DNA of 64,000 nucleotides from JBBQVZ01 sp963695975 (GCA_963695975.1 CAVOIB010000002.1:682001-746000), one strand, 5' to 3'. Positions 18,283 to 27,790 are shown, numbered from the stretch's first letter. The notes: generated by a model not told the origin, from the sequence alone. Numbers and translations: made by a program.

Positions 18283-18859
18283 TTGTTTCCAGCCTGGTCC
18301 CCGCTTCGCAATGTGATCGCGTTCAGCAATGGACTCGGGATCAACCTGATCAGACCAGACGGCACACACCTGAAACGACTTTGGGTCAGCGGCGAGTGTT
18401 CGACCTGGTCGCCCGGTGGGAAGCAGATCCTGTTCTGCTCCAACAGCACCAACCGTGGCGAAGGCGGCGACAACTGGGACCTCTGGATCATGAACGCGGA
18501 TGGCTCTGACGCCCGTGCCCTCACCAACGATCCCGGCCAGGATTACCCTGGCGCGTGGTTCGCCCGACGGCACAAGGATCGTGTTCTTCTCGCGGCGAGC
18601 AAGCGCGGGCGGCGATGCTTTCATCATGAGCGCCGACGGCAACGGCGTCCGACGCATCACGTTCGGTTCGGGAGCCGAGGCAGTCAACGCATGGCTACCC
18701 GACGGCCGCCTGGTCGTCGCCGTGTCCCCGCCCGGCCGTGAAGGCGCGCCGGATTGGTACCTCATGAGCCAGGACGGGAAGCAGCTTGCTCCGGTGCCCC
18801 AGCTCGCTGACGCCATGGAGCCGATCGCCTGGTGGTGGCCTCCCTCCCCCTCCGCTTGA
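18283..18859 (+). pseudogene. TolB-like (PD40 beta-propeller) remnant with frameshift
   Basis: The first part (about 18283-18560) reads in one frame with propeller motifs WSPGGKQILF and WDLWIMNADGSD. The next blade, SPDGTRIVFFS through IMSADGNG to a WWWPP end, continues in another frame. The shift falls near 18560, between DYPGAW and SPDGTR. The N-terminus is missing. It is either a decayed C-terminal piece of a TolB-like protein or a sequencing error in a short gene. Another truncated gene (55483) may hold the N-terminal part of a relative. Confidence 0.65.
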
Positions 18860-18963
18860 GGGAGTGTCGGCCCAGATCGGTCTCCGAAGCCGTGGCTAGA
18901 TCCTCAGGCCAGTTCGATTCTGGTCGAGCAACCGCTCTGAACTGCGGTAACCCCCTCCAGATG

Positions 18964-19150
18964 CAGAAGGCTCTTTCAGAAACGTGATCGAGGTCAACTG
19001 AAGGGGACTTACTTCACAACTCGATACATGTGCCAGCGGTCGGGGACGCCCTTCAACTCGTGCTCGCCGGCGTCTTCGAAGGTGAGGGGCGGAGCCGGCG
19101 ACGAGGTCCTTCATGGTCTGGGAGACGAGGACCTCCGAGGCGCCGGCATC
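18964..19150 (-). repeat. Dispersed repeat copy A: core plus cyclase 3' end
   Basis: On the minus strand a class III cyclase tail (VLVSQTMKDLVAGS, then in a shifted frame EDAGEHELKGVPDRWHMYRVVK and a stop at 19009-19011) is followed by AGTCCCCTTCAGTTGACCTC and the repeat core GTTTCTGAAAGAGCCTTCTG. About 55 bp spanning the stop and core are nearly identical to the copy at 62.98 kb. The cyclase piece has a frameshift and no catalytic region. Confidence 0.7.
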
Positions 19151-19399
19151 GCGCCCTCGATCGAGAACACGCTCACGTCGTTGCTCGCGACGTTGGTGAC
19201 GAGCAAGTGCCGACGATCGCGGGTCAGCGTGACCGAGCCTTGCGACGGCAACTGTGCGTCACGTCGTCGCCGGCGCCGCCGGTCGCGGACGTGCCGGCGT
19301 AGGTGAGCAACCCTGCGGCATCGCGCGAGTACGCGATCACCTCGGTGTGCGCCGCGTTCGTCTGCACGAACACCGCGCCCTCCATCGCGGTCTCCATGG
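19150..19399 (-). pseudogene. Lactonase-family beta-propeller fragment, frameshifted
   Basis: Minus-strand sequence reading GAVFVQTNAAHTEVIAYSRD and, after a frameshift near 19255, LPSQGSVTLTRDRRHLLVTN then NDVSVFSIEGA matches the N-terminal blade of YVTN/6-phosphogluconolactonase-like propellers. After the last residue it joins directly to the cyclase tail of repeat copy A, so the rest of the gene is lost. Confidence 0.6.
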
Positions 19400-19572
19400 T
19401 GTCCCCCCTTCCCTCGTTTCGGACGGGAGTCAGTGCTAGGAACCTTCAGATGCGTTACGGGGATCCGCGAACAAGTTGCCGTCCGGATCAAGGGTTGTAG
19501 TGAGGATCGCTGAGCCGAACTGGCCGAGCGCGGGGCTCAACCAGTTCGGCTCCGACCACTGCCTGAGTGCCG

Positions 19573-19962
19573 CTACTCGCCCCCTGCCGCCGCCAGATTC
19601 TTGGCTACGACGGCCATCGTTTGGTCGTACTCGCTCGCAGGGCTGAACTCGATCACCTCCGTGCCCGGAAGGCCGACCTCGCCCGTGTGTCCGGGTCCGA
19701 CGTAGTACGCCTCGCCTGCTTCCGCGACGATGTCACCTTCCGGCCGATGCATGATCATCCGGCCCTTGATGACGTAGCCCCAGTGGTGGCTCTGACACCT
19801 GTCGTCGGGCAGCCCGCGGTACATGGGCGTGAAGTCCCCGGCTTGATCGAAGGATTCGAACCCAAGGATGTACCCATCCTCGCGCGCGTACCGTCCCTCG
19901 AACCCAGGCATGCTCTCCGCCTGCGGAGCATCGTCCTTGTTGAGCTTCGTTCCCGTTCCCAT
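19573..19962 (-). CDS. Cupin-domain protein
   Basis: A 129-residue protein starting at ATG 19962 behind AGAAGGAGGAGGAAG. The sequence HHWGYVIKGRMIMH followed by EAYYVGPGHTGEV has the two cupin motifs of a small beta-barrel with His residues for a metal. Cupins include dioxygenases, isomerases and ligand sensors; the reaction is unknown. It is followed on the same strand by no close partner. Confidence 0.8.
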   Translation of the reverse strand: MGTGTKLNKDDAPQAESMPGFEGRYAREDGYILGFESFDQAGDFTPMYRGLPDDRCQSHHWGYVIKGRMIMHRPEGDIVAEAGEAYYVGPGHTGEVGLPGTEVIEFSPASEYDQTMAVVAKNLAAAGGE

Positions 19963-20036
19963 CTTCCTCCTCCTTCTAAGCACCGGATCGACGTACGCCG
20001 TAGCGCCACCTTAGGCCTCTGCGACTCCGGCTTCCC

Positions 20037-20579
20037 TCAGTGCTCAGTCGCGTACGTGGTCAGGTTGCGGAGCATACTCTTGGCGTAGCTCTTCGTCGCC
20101 ATGCGAGCGAACGGACGAAGCACCGCGGAGCGCAACACCGCGGGCGCGTTCGTCCACTTCGAGATGTGCACCCAGTACGTCACCGTGCTGCCAGCGCCCG
20201 CCGGAGCGATCTCGAAGCGGTAAGTGATGCGCGTCTCGCATGCCGGCTTGCCCTTTTTCTTCTGCTCCAAGTGGCCTTCGGTCACGAACTCGAACACCGA
20301 AGGGCTCGTCGCCTCGGTCACGACCGAGCGGTCGGTGAACGACCCCATCGGGTCGGCCCCCGTGCTTTGGAACTCCGTGCCCACGACTGCTGGGTCGGCC
20401 GAGGCCTCCAGCGTGCGGAGCCCGAAGTTCTTCTTGCCATGCATGGTGCCGGCCCAGGTCGTGTGGGTCGACAGGTCGGCCAGCGTCGCATAGATGCGTG
20501 CCGGCGGGATGCTCGCGCTCTCCGACACGACCAGGTCGGGCATGTCGATCCGCCCGTCCAGCTGCTGCTTCGTTCCCAT
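20037..20579 (-). CDS. SRPBCC (START/polyketide-cyclase-like) family protein
   Basis: A 180-residue protein with the helix-grip pattern: an opening beta strand (LVVSESASI), PPARIYATLADLSTHTTWAG, a central sheet (SVFEFVTEGHLEQKKKG) and a long C-terminal helix. ATG 20579 has AGGAGG five bases upstream. Such proteins bind hydrophobic ligands or cyclise polyketides. It lies just downstream of the LuxR-type regulator gene on the same strand (71-bp gap), so co-expression is possible. Confidence 0.8.
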   Translation of the reverse strand: MGTKQQLDGRIDMPDLVVSESASIPPARIYATLADLSTHTTWAGTMHGKKNFGLRTLEASADPAVVGTEFQSTGADPMGSFTDRSVVTEATSPSVFEFVTEGHLEQKKKGKPACETRITYRFEIAPAGAGSTVTYWVHISKWTNAPAVLRSAVLRPFARMATKSYAKSMLRNLTTYATEH

Positions 20580-20649
20580 GGCCACCTCCTAGTGGTCTCG
20601 TTGCGACCACGATGCGGGAGTCGACCCCGGGAAGGATCGGGAGGATTGC

Positions 20650-22293
20650 CTATTTCGCGTCACGATCCGTCAGGAACCGCTGCGCGTAGGCTGCGGCCTC
20701 GGAGCGGTTGCGTACGCCCAGCTTGCCCAGGATGTTGCTCACGTGGTGAGCCGCGGTCTTGGTGCTGATGAACAGGCGCGCGGCGATCTCAGCGTTGGTC
20801 AGACCCTGTCCGAGCAGGGCGAGGATCTCACGCTCGCGCTTCGTGAGTCGCTCCAGCCCTTTGGGGCCTGCGCGGCCGCTGGCGCCTAGCTCGCGCAGCA
20901 GGTTGGCAGCCATATCGGCGTCGCGCACAGCACCGATCTCATCGAACGTCGAGAGCGCCACGCGGGCTTCTTCGATCGCGAGCGCCGGCTCGGTTGCTCG
21001 CACCGTGCGGGCGATCTCGACACGGGCCTGCGCGGCCCGCAACGGCATCTCGAGCCGCCCGTAGATCTCGAGCGCCAGCTCCAGGTAGGCGCGGGCATCA
21101 CCGCCGATGGCGGCCGTCACTCGACCGGACGCGAGCGCGGCGTCCGCTCGATCGCGTTCGCGCTCCGAGCCCTCGGCGAGCGCGTCGAGGTGCTTCGCTG
21201 CCTCGGCGGCTGCTGCCAGGTCACCGTGAGCGATCTCGGCCTCGACGAGCGTCCCAAGCATCGAGGAGGCCAGCAGGTTGTCGCGGCCCACGACATTCAG
21301 TCGTCGGTGGAGCTCGGCCACGGCGACCGCAGACTCGCCCCGAGCCAGGAACAGCGACGCGCGCGGGATTGTCATCTCGGGCAGGTCCTCGAGGCCGATG
21401 GTCAGTTGGTCGGCCTCCTCGAACCGGCTCTGCGCGACGCGGATTGATGTGAGCAGCGCCGCGGGGTGCACGCAGCGCGCACGTTGGATGCCCGCCTTGA
21501 TGGGCGCGAACGCAGCGAGCAGCGTCTCCTCCGCCTTGTCCCACTCCCCCTTCTGGATCTGATCCTCAGCGTCACAGACCATGCAGAACGACAGCAACGG
21601 CGGATGCTGGTGGCGCTCCATGTAGGCGTTGAAGACCTCGAGCCAACGCTCGACACGCGACATGTCGGCGGTGAGCGTGCATGCCTCGACCACATCGCAG
21701 AAGACGTCGCCGAGCACTCGCGGATCGTCTGTCTCACCACCGGTGGCGGCCGCGAGCGCCGCATCGAGGAGATCCATGCCCTCGTTGATCCGGCCCTCGT
21801 GCACGCGGCCGAGGCCCATCGCGGCGAGCGCGTGGATCTCGAGCTCTGTGTCGTCGAAGGCACGTGCTGTTTCGAGCGCCGTCTCGGCGTGCGCGATCGC
21901 CGCCGGAGGATTTTGAGCCCGTTCGGCCTCTGCGAGGGAGACCCAGCCGCGCTCCGCGCAAGGCTGGTCACCGGGCAGCGCGTCGGCAGCACGTTGGAGC
22001 CAGCCGTTCGCCGCGACCAGGTTGCCGAGCGCGGACGTGTACTCGCGCGCGATCGTGACCGCGACTCTCGCCGCGGCGAGCCGAGTGTCGGCGTTACGCA
22101 GGTACCCGATGTAGGCCGACTCCCACGCGGCGATCGCGCCGTTTGGGTCGTCGAGCCACCATCGCGCCTTCGCGAGGGTCTCGCTCGCATCGGGCGGGAG
22201 TACGCCCGCCGAGCTAAGTGCTTCGACAGCGGCCGCCCAATCCTGCGAAGCGAAGGCCTCGTGACCCGCGATCAGGAGATCGGAAGTCTCCAT
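20650..22293 (-). CDS. LuxR-family regulator with TPR-like helical repeats
   Basis: A 547-residue protein: about 470 residues of TPR-like helical hairpins, then a LuxR/GerE DNA-binding domain (TKREREILALLGQGLTNAEI, AARLFISTKTAAHHVSNIL, KLGVRNRSEAAAY). It resembles the C-terminal half of LAL/MalT regulators but lacks the NTPase module, so ligand or partner sensing would be through the repeats. The chosen start is ATG 22293; an in-frame codon at 22308 adds five residues. The target is unknown; the SRPBCC gene is next. Confidence 0.85.
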   Translation of the reverse strand: METSDLLIAGHEAFASQDWAAAVEALSSAGVLPPDASETLAKARWWLDDPNGAIAAWESAYIGYLRNADTRLAAARVAVTIAREYTSALGNLVAANGWLQRAADALPGDQPCAERGWVSLAEAERAQNPPAAIAHAETALETARAFDDTELEIHALAAMGLGRVHEGRINEGMDLLDAALAAATGGETDDPRVLGDVFCDVVEACTLTADMSRVERWLEVFNAYMERHQHPPLLSFCMVCDAEDQIQKGEWDKAEETLLAAFAPIKAGIQRARCVHPAALLTSIRVAQSRFEEADQLTIGLEDLPEMTIPRASLFLARGESAVAVAELHRRLNVVGRDNLLASSMLGTLVEAEIAHGDLAAAAEAAKHLDALAEGSERERDRADAALASGRVTAAIGGDARAYLELALEIYGRLEMPLRAAQARVEIARTVRATEPALAIEEARVALSTFDEIGAVRDADMAANLLRELGASGRAGPKGLERLTKREREILALLGQGLTNAEIAARLFISTKTAAHHVSNILGKLGVRNRSEAAAYAQRFLTDRDAK

Positions 22294-22415
22294 GCCGCAT
22301 CTTCGCACGCTGGCCCGACCGGGGGGAGAACGACACCTCCGAGGCTTGAGGGAGGGCGTCGTCTGACGAACCCGCTCACAAGGGTCGCATCATGACCCTC
22401 GGCTAGACCCCCTAC

Positions 22416-22625
22416 CAGAGGGTCTTTCAGAAACGTGACCGAGGTGATGGTGAACGGTGCCGACGACGTGTACGTGGAGCGGGAGGGGCGGATCGAGAGG
22501 GCGCCGGACGGTCCATTCGAGGGGGAGGGGGCCGTTCTGCGCTTGATCGAGCGCATCGTTGGGCCGCTGGGCCTTCGGGTCGACGAATCATCGCCTTGGG
22601 CGGATGCGCGACTTTCCGGAGGGCA
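22416..22625 (+). pseudogene. CpaF/TadA ATPase fragment on repeat core (copy B)
   Basis: The core GGGTCTTTCAGAAACGTGAC runs into an open frame VTEVMVNGADDVYVEREGRI, then FEGEG and IERIVGPLGLRVDESSPWAD, matching the N-terminal region of CpaF-type secretion ATPases. It stops matching after about 63 codons, well before Walker A. A 62-bp stretch (22544-22605) is identical to 27691-27752. It is a non-functional fragment; no Flp/Tad pilus gene is nearby. Confidence 0.75.
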
Positions 22626-22738
22626 GCCGTGTCCAGAACCAAATTCCTTGACACCACTTTGTTCCGATGCTCCCCGCAAGGATTTCGCTCCGTGCCGGCA
22701 GGCATGCCTGCTGCCGTCGTTCGCGGTACGTCGCCTGT

Positions 22739-23504
22739 ATGGACGACCACGTCGCGGCGAACCGGGATCGGTGGGACGCCGACGCTGAGGACTGGGTGGC
22801 GAGCGGACGACAGTCGTGGAGCGATCCGCGGATCCGTTGGGGCATCTGGGAGGTCGCTGAGGACGATCTTCACCTGCTTCCGGACGTCGCCGGGATTGAC
22901 GTCGTCGATCTCGGTTGCGGATCCGGCTACCTCTCCTCGTGGCTCGCACGACTGGGCGCGCGTCCGGTCGGGCTCGACAACTCAGCAAGCAGCTGGCGAC
23001 GACGACGAGGTCCAGCGGGAGTTCGGCGTGCCCTTCCCGGTCGTGCACGGAGACGCGGAGCGAGCCCCCTTCCGCGATGGGTCCTTCGACCTGGCCGTGA
23101 GCGAGTACGGTGCGAGCGTCTTCTGCGATCCGTACCGCTGGATCCCGGAAGCGGCGCGGATTCTCCGCCCTGGGGGTCGTCTCGTCTTCCTCGGGATGTC
23201 GTACGTGCTGATGCTCACGATCCCTGCCGACGACCATCCCGCGACGGATCGTCTGCAACGACCGCACTTCGAGATGCACCGGTTCGCGTGGTCCCCCAAC
23301 CTGCGCGGCGCGGTCGAGTTCCACCTGCCGCACGGGGAGATGATCCGGCTGCTGCGTGGCTCAGGGTTCGAGGGCGAGGATCTCGTGGAGATCGGCGCCC
23401 CTGAGGGCGCCCCAGCGGTGCCCGAGGCGGACGATCGGCTCGCGACGATCGAGTGGTCTCGCCGCTGGCCGAACGAAGAAGCGTGGATCGCACGAAAGCG
23501 CTAG
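22739..23504 (+). pseudogene. SAM-dependent methyltransferase with frameshifts
   Basis: ATG 22739 opens MDDHVAANRDRWDADAEDW and the SAM-binding motif VVDLGCGSGYLSSWLARLGA. The frame is then broken between about 22980 and 23030. The class I continuation (EFGVPFPVVHGDAERAPF, FDLAVSEYGASVF, ARILRPGGRLVFLG) lies in another frame through to the stop at 23504. Joined, the gene would be about 254 residues, a normal length for this family. Either a recent pseudogene or a base-calling error in a GAC-rich run. Confidence 0.75.
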
Positions 23505-23604
23505 GCCGACGCGCTGACCACCCACTGTCGCTTTGGACGGAACTGACTTCCAGACCCGATCTCTTCACGCCTCTTTCCGCCAAACCTAGGATCAGCAGGG
23601 TCGT

Positions 23605-23838
23605 CTACTCCACCACCCGGTACATGTGCCAGCGGTCGGGGACGCCCTTCAGCGCGTGCTCGCCAGCGTCCTCGAACGAGCGGTCGCCACCGCAGCAGAG
23701 CCGATCGTCCAACCGTCGTGGCCGGGAAGAAACGTCGTGGAGGTCGCCTAGGCCGAGCTCGTACTCGGTGCCGTGTTCCAAGAGGACCACCTGGTGAGCG
23801 GTCTCGTCGGGGGCATCGAAGCTGCGCCCTCCGTCCAC
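23605..23838 (-). pseudogene. Cyclase 3' end fused to an unrelated fragment (copy C)
   Basis: The minus-strand frame of 77 codons ends with the class III cyclase tail FEDAGEHALKGVPDRWHMYR and VVE-stop. Its first 50 codons (GGRSFDAPDETAHQVVLLEH and on) are not cyclase and I do not recognise them. The join lies near 23690. No repeat core follows the stop here. Probably gene debris; a short chimeric protein cannot be excluded. Confidence 0.55.
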
Positions 23839-23872
23839 GTCAGGCCCTCTACCCCGATCGGAACCGCGCCGG

Positions 23873-25240
23873 TTACGGCTTGATGTTCTGGTTCACACGG
23901 AACAGGTTGTCCGGATCGTAGGTCCGTTTGATCCCGACCAGGCGCTCGTAGTTGCCTCCGTAGTTGGTTCTGATCCGCTCCTGGTCGTCTCCGGACATGA
24001 AGTTGATGTAGCCACCCTCCTCCGACAGCGGTGCCGTGGCCGCGTAGTAGTCGCGGACCCAGGCCGTGTTCGCATCGTTATCGGCAGGGTCGGGCCACAT
24101 CCCCGCGATCACCGTCGCGAAGTTGGCGTCTCGGTACGCGAAGGCCGTCTGGTCCGAGCTGACCCGGTGCGCGGCCCCGTTGATCGGGTAGATGTGCACG
24201 GTCGAGTTCACCGTGGGGACCTTCGGGCCATGCTCAAGGTGCGCGGCGATTACGTCGTCGGTCAGTTCCTTGACGAAGTTCGCCTTCCAGTAGTGCTGGA
24301 GCCCTGCCGGCACCAAGGCATCGAACGCTGAGTTTAGCGCGGGATAGGGCATCGCACCCACGTGCTCGGCGACCACGGGAGCGACGTCGCGAAGCGACTC
24401 CAGGTTGTGCTCGCCCTCGTCCGTCGGCCCGGTCCAGCAGGAGACGAAAGCGAGGAACGTGTCACCGTGACGCGCCTCCGGGATGAACGGCAGCGGCGGT
24501 GCGATCTGGAAGGCGGGGAACCCACCGAACCGTTCGGGCGCATCGGCGATGAAGTCGCGGTACCAGCGCAAGACGTTACCGGCGTCTGAGAGCTCGAAGA
24601 ACATGGGACCGCCGTAGATCTCGGTGACCGGGTACAGCCGGAACTCGAGCGAAGTGGCCACGCCGAAGTTCCCGCCACCACCACGAAGCGCCCAGAACAG
24701 GTCTTCGTGCTCGCGCTCGCTGGCGGTGACCACGTTGCCATCGGCGGTGACCACCTGTGCAGACACGAGGTTGTCAACTGACAGGCCGCAGCCGCGGGTG
24801 AGGTAGCCGATCCCGCCTCCAAGCGTCAGCCCAGCAACACCCGTGGTCGAGATGATGCCGCCGGTGGTCGCCAGTCCGAACTCGTAGGTGGCGTCGTTGA
24901 AGTCTCCCCACGTGGCGCCGCCCTGAGCGCGCGCCGTCTTGGCACCTGCATCGACGTCGACACGGCGCATCCCAGACAGGTCGGCGACGACCCCGTCGTC
25001 GACGGTACCGAAGCCTGGAGCGCTGTGCCCGCCACCGCGGATCGCGAGGGCCAGACCGTTGTCGCGGGCGAAGTTGACCGCCGCGACGACGTCATCTGTG
25101 TCGACGCAGCGAACCACCGCCCGCGGTCGACGGTCGATCATCGCGTTGTAGACGATGCGGGCCTCGTCGTAACCCTCGTCCTCTGAGGTCACGACCTGAC
25201 CGTGTGCTTGCGCTCGCAGTTGCTCGATCGAGGTAGCCAT
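23873..25240 (-). CDS. FAD-linked oxidase, berberine-bridge type
   Basis: A 455-residue flavoprotein. The FAD-binding N-terminal half contains AIRGGGHSAPGFG, whose His is the usual 8-alpha-histidyl FAD attachment, and LGGGIGYLTRGCGLSVDNL, VVTADGNVV. The C-terminus ends with the BBE domain NYGGNYERLVGIKRTYDPDN then LFRVNQNIKP. Relatives oxidise sugars, alkaloids or aclacinomycin-type substrates. ATG 25240 has an AAGGAG site. It stands alone. Confidence 0.9.
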   Translation of the reverse strand: MATSIEQLRAQAHGQVVTSEDEGYDEARIVYNAMIDRRPRAVVRCVDTDDVVAAVNFARDNGLALAIRGGGHSAPGFGTVDDGVVADLSGMRRVDVDAGAKTARAQGGATWGDFNDATYEFGLATTGGIISTTGVAGLTLGGGIGYLTRGCGLSVDNLVSAQVVTADGNVVTASEREHEDLFWALRGGGGNFGVATSLEFRLYPVTEIYGGPMFFELSDAGNVLRWYRDFIADAPERFGGFPAFQIAPPLPFIPEARHGDTFLAFVSCWTGPTDEGEHNLESLRDVAPVVAEHVGAMPYPALNSAFDALVPAGLQHYWKANFVKELTDDVIAAHLEHGPKVPTVNSTVHIYPINGAAHRVSSDQTAFAYRDANFATVIAGMWPDPADNDANTAWVRDYYAATAPLSEEGGYINFMSGDDQERIRTNYGGNYERLVGIKRTYDPDNLFRVNQNIKP

Positions 25241-25408
25241 CCGTTCGCTCCTTCCAGGTTGGCCGTCAAATTCGCACGAACGCGGATCAGTCGCAAGGGG
25301 TGGTCAACCTCCGCTTGAGACTGCCCACCTGTGCCCGCACTCTGAGGAGACCGGTGCGCGCTGGCGCGAGTACAGCCGCCTCTAGTAATCCCCCTCGGAA
25401 CCTACCCG

Positions 25409-25652
25409 TGTCCCGGTTTCGCGGCCGTCCCGGCCTCCCTCCCTTCTCCCTTCGCCGCTGACCTCTACGGGCATCTGGCCGCCTAGTTTGGATGACGCCT
25501 TCGTCCCTCTGAATCGTTGCTGGGCATCCGTTTTGACGGGCGGACCATCCTCAAGGGCCAGAAGGGTCCTTCAGAAACGTGACTGAGGTAATGGTGAACG
25601 GCCCCGGCGACGTGTACGTGGAGCGGGAGGGGCGGATCACGAGGGTGCGAAA
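25409..25652 (+). repeat. Dispersed repeat copy D with CpaF fragment
   Basis: Read on the minus strand, the core GTCACGTTTCTGAAGGACCC is followed by CTTGAGGATGGTCCGCC, GTCAAAACGGATGCCCAGCA, a variable middle, and the outer end GGCCGCGAAACCGGGACA, the same order as the copy at 59557. On the core's other side is a CpaF start (VTEVMVNGPGDVYVEREGRI, from 25579 plus) instead of a cyclase tail. CpaF homology ends after about 24 codons. Confidence 0.75.
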
Positions 25653-25719
25653 CGCAGGCAGGAAGACCGTCGCTGGTGGACTACCCAGGGGGAAACCGGG
25701 CTCTCAGCATCGAGGGTCG

Positions 25720-26640
25720 CTAGGCGGTCCCCTGCTTCACTTCCTTCACGTACTCGAGGGTGTGCCGCTTCCAGAGCCGGATCGACGCCGGTGAGAGCCG
25801 GAAGGTGGAGAGCGTTCCGTTCAGGTACATGACGGCGGCGTCCTTCGGATACGTCGAGGAGGCCCACTCCGCGAAGGGCTCCCACATCTCCGGTGTGAAC
25901 TTGTCGACGTTCCAGTGAAGCCAAACTCGGACGATCGCTCCGTCACGAACCGTGAACAAGAAGAAGCTGCCGCTGAACGGTCCTCGGCCGATCTGATCGG
26001 ACCGCAGGGAGTGGAAATCGAAATCGCAGACGACGTTCGTGTCAGACCCGAAGGCGGCCACCTCACACGAGGTGACCGTCTGTTTGTAGCCCACGGCCTT
26101 GAGCCGGGAGAGCCACAGCGACAGCCCCCCGGCGTTCGACATAACCTGGCCATCGGTAATGAGGTCGGCGTCGGTCACGTAGGTCATCGCCTTCTGCGCG
26201 TCGAACGCGGCGAAGGCGTCGAGGAATCCGAGTGCGGCCTCCTCCGCAGAAGCTTCCGCCGGGTTCGCCGTCGGTGGCTCATCAACGGGTGCGGTGGTCA
26301 CGGCGGAGGCTCGCCCGGAGGCGGTCGGCGCGTGGGTGCGAGCGAACCTACTCGTCGCAACGATCCAGATCGCGGCCACCGCGATGGCACCGCCAACGAT
26401 CACCCACAAGCGTCGGCTGGCGGCCACCGGCACGGCCGGTGGGACGCTGTCGTCCTCTTGAACCTCGGCGGGCGAGCTGGGTATCGGATCGCCCTTCAAC
26501 TGCGGTTGCAGTCGAGGGATCGGTGTGACCTCGCGGGGCGTCGTGATCCCCGACACTCGGTACAAGGGTGCCCGGCACCTGGGACAGGCCGTCTCATCCC
26601 CGCCCGACCAGTCACAACGGAGGCAGATCCATTCGTCCAC
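25720..26640 (-). CDS. Membrane-anchored zinc-ribbon protein with SnoaL/NTF2-like domain
   Basis: A 306-residue protein. Residues 1-27 hold a zinc ribbon (CLRC and CPRC). A Pro-rich linker leads to a membrane helix (about residues 82-100, LWVIVGGAIAVAAIWIVA). The outer part from about 135 looks like an NTF2-like cone (ALGFLDAFAAFDAQKAMTYV and a closing FFLFTVRDGAIVRVWLHWNV). The ribbon would face the cytoplasm. The start is GTG 26640. Function unknown. Confidence 0.75.
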   Translation of the reverse strand: MDEWICLRCDWSGGDETACPRCRAPLYRVSGITTPREVTPIPRLQPQLKGDPIPSSPAEVQEDDSVPPAVPVAASRRLWVIVGGAIAVAAIWIVATSRFARTHAPTASGRASAVTTAPVDEPPTANPAEASAEEAALGFLDAFAAFDAQKAMTYVTDADLITDGQVMSNAGGLSLWLSRLKAVGYKQTVTSCEVAAFGSDTNVVCDFDFHSLRSDQIGRGPFSGSFFLFTVRDGAIVRVWLHWNVDKFTPEMWEPFAEWASSTYPKDAAVMYLNGTLSTFRLSPASIRLWKRHTLEYVKEVKQGTA

Positions 26641-26988
26641 GTCTGTCGAGGTCTCCTCTGCCGATCACGCGGGGATCGCAGATCTTGCGGTCGGAGTCTA
26701 GACAGCCCGGTTCGCCATGCGGCCCGAGCTTCAGGTGCGCCCAGTGCCTGGCCCTCGGACTTGCACCCTGTTACTCGACGCCGGTTGCCATCCGCGTCAT
26801 GAAAGCTGATCTGACGCGACCCATCGCGATTCGGTGTACGGATTAGGTGTCATCTCGGCGGATCGCGATGGTGAGAGGCCTGAAGGACCCGGCCTCACGT
26901 GCCCCGGCACGAGAGGTCATGGTGAGAACGAGACGTCTGTCGGCCCCGACGCCTGGCGGGACGATCGGTCCACTTAGGTGAAGCAGCT
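26641..26988. other. Gene-free stretch
   Basis: About 350 bp between two minus-strand genes. I see no gene, RNA or convincing terminator. Confidence 0.5.
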
Positions 26989-27381
26989 TCAGGACGAGGT
27001 GAACTCGTCCATAGCCTGCTGATCGGAGAACTGCAGCCAGACCTCGGCGACCTTGCCACCCTCGATGTGCATCACGACGACCTGGTCCTGCTCCTGGATC
27101 TTGCCGCCGCGAGTCGCCCGGGTCTTGTTCAGGACGACCGCGTGATCGTCACTGGCCAGGATGTCGTGGGTCTCCATCTCGGGCGGACTGTCGAGCAGCT
27201 GCATCTGCTGCTGGAACATCTTCGCCACGCCGTCCTTGCCGCGGTGGTCACCGGCGAGCGGCCCTCGACCGGGGAAGTGCACGACGATGTCGTCCGTATG
27301 CAGGCTGAGGAAGCCTTCCATGTCACCCTTCGAGAGCGCCTCCGCCCCGCTTCGGGCGATCTCCTCGTTGGGATGTGCCAT
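26989..27381 (-). CDS. SnoaL-like (NTF2-fold) protein
   Basis: A 130-residue protein starting at ATG 27381 (AAGGAG upstream). The pattern SGAEALSKGDMEGFLSLHTD, then VVHFPGRGPLAGDHRGKDGV, and a closing VVVMHIEGGKVAEVWLQFSD is typical of SnoaL-like ketosteroid-isomerase-fold proteins. The His and Asp residues are in the places used for small-molecule chemistry, but the substrate is unknown. Confidence 0.85.
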   Translation of the reverse strand: MAHPNEEIARSGAEALSKGDMEGFLSLHTDDIVVHFPGRGPLAGDHRGKDGVAKMFQQQMQLLDSPPEMETHDILASDDHAVVLNKTRATRGGKIQEQDQVVVMHIEGGKVAEVWLQFSDQQAMDEFTSS

Positions 27382-27639
27382 GACCCACTCCTTTCATCGG
27401 CTGGATCGTCCAAGCTAACGCTGCGCGTGGCCCTGGAGCAAGCTGTCGGAGCGCGAGGACGCCTCACGCGCCCGGCGGGTAAACCCGCGCCTTCTACCAG
27501 GCGATGGGATTCATCCCAGTCGCAGAGGTGCGAATCGATCCTGTGAACCCGATCCAGCTGTTGGGATGCCTCTTTGAGGCTACGTCCCACGAGCCTTGAA
27601 GTGCCGGGCGGTGTACGCATTTGGGTCTCTGTCCGCGGA

Positions 27640-27790
27640 TCGCAAGGGCGCCGGATGGGGTATTCGAGGGGGAGCAGCCCGTGCTGCACGTGATCGAGCG
27701 CATCGTTGGGCCGCTGGGCCTTCGGGTCGACGAATCATCGCCTTGGGCGGATTCGAGACTGGCGAAGGGCAGGCGTGTTCAGACCAGATC
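27640..27790 (+). pseudogene. CpaF/TadA ATPase fragment (copy H)
   Basis: An open stretch reading PDGVFEGEQPVLHVIERIVG then LRVDESSPWADSRLAKG matches the CpaF segment of copy B, with 62 identical bases (27691-27752). The VTEV start and repeat core are missing. It is a fragment of the same gene family, not a functional ATPase. Confidence 0.7.

Noticed and set aside
18915..18945. tRNA-like T arm (CCAG-TTCGATT-CTGG)
   Set aside because: No matching acceptor, D or anticodon arm is found upstream, so it is not a tRNA. A degraded attachment site cannot be shown.
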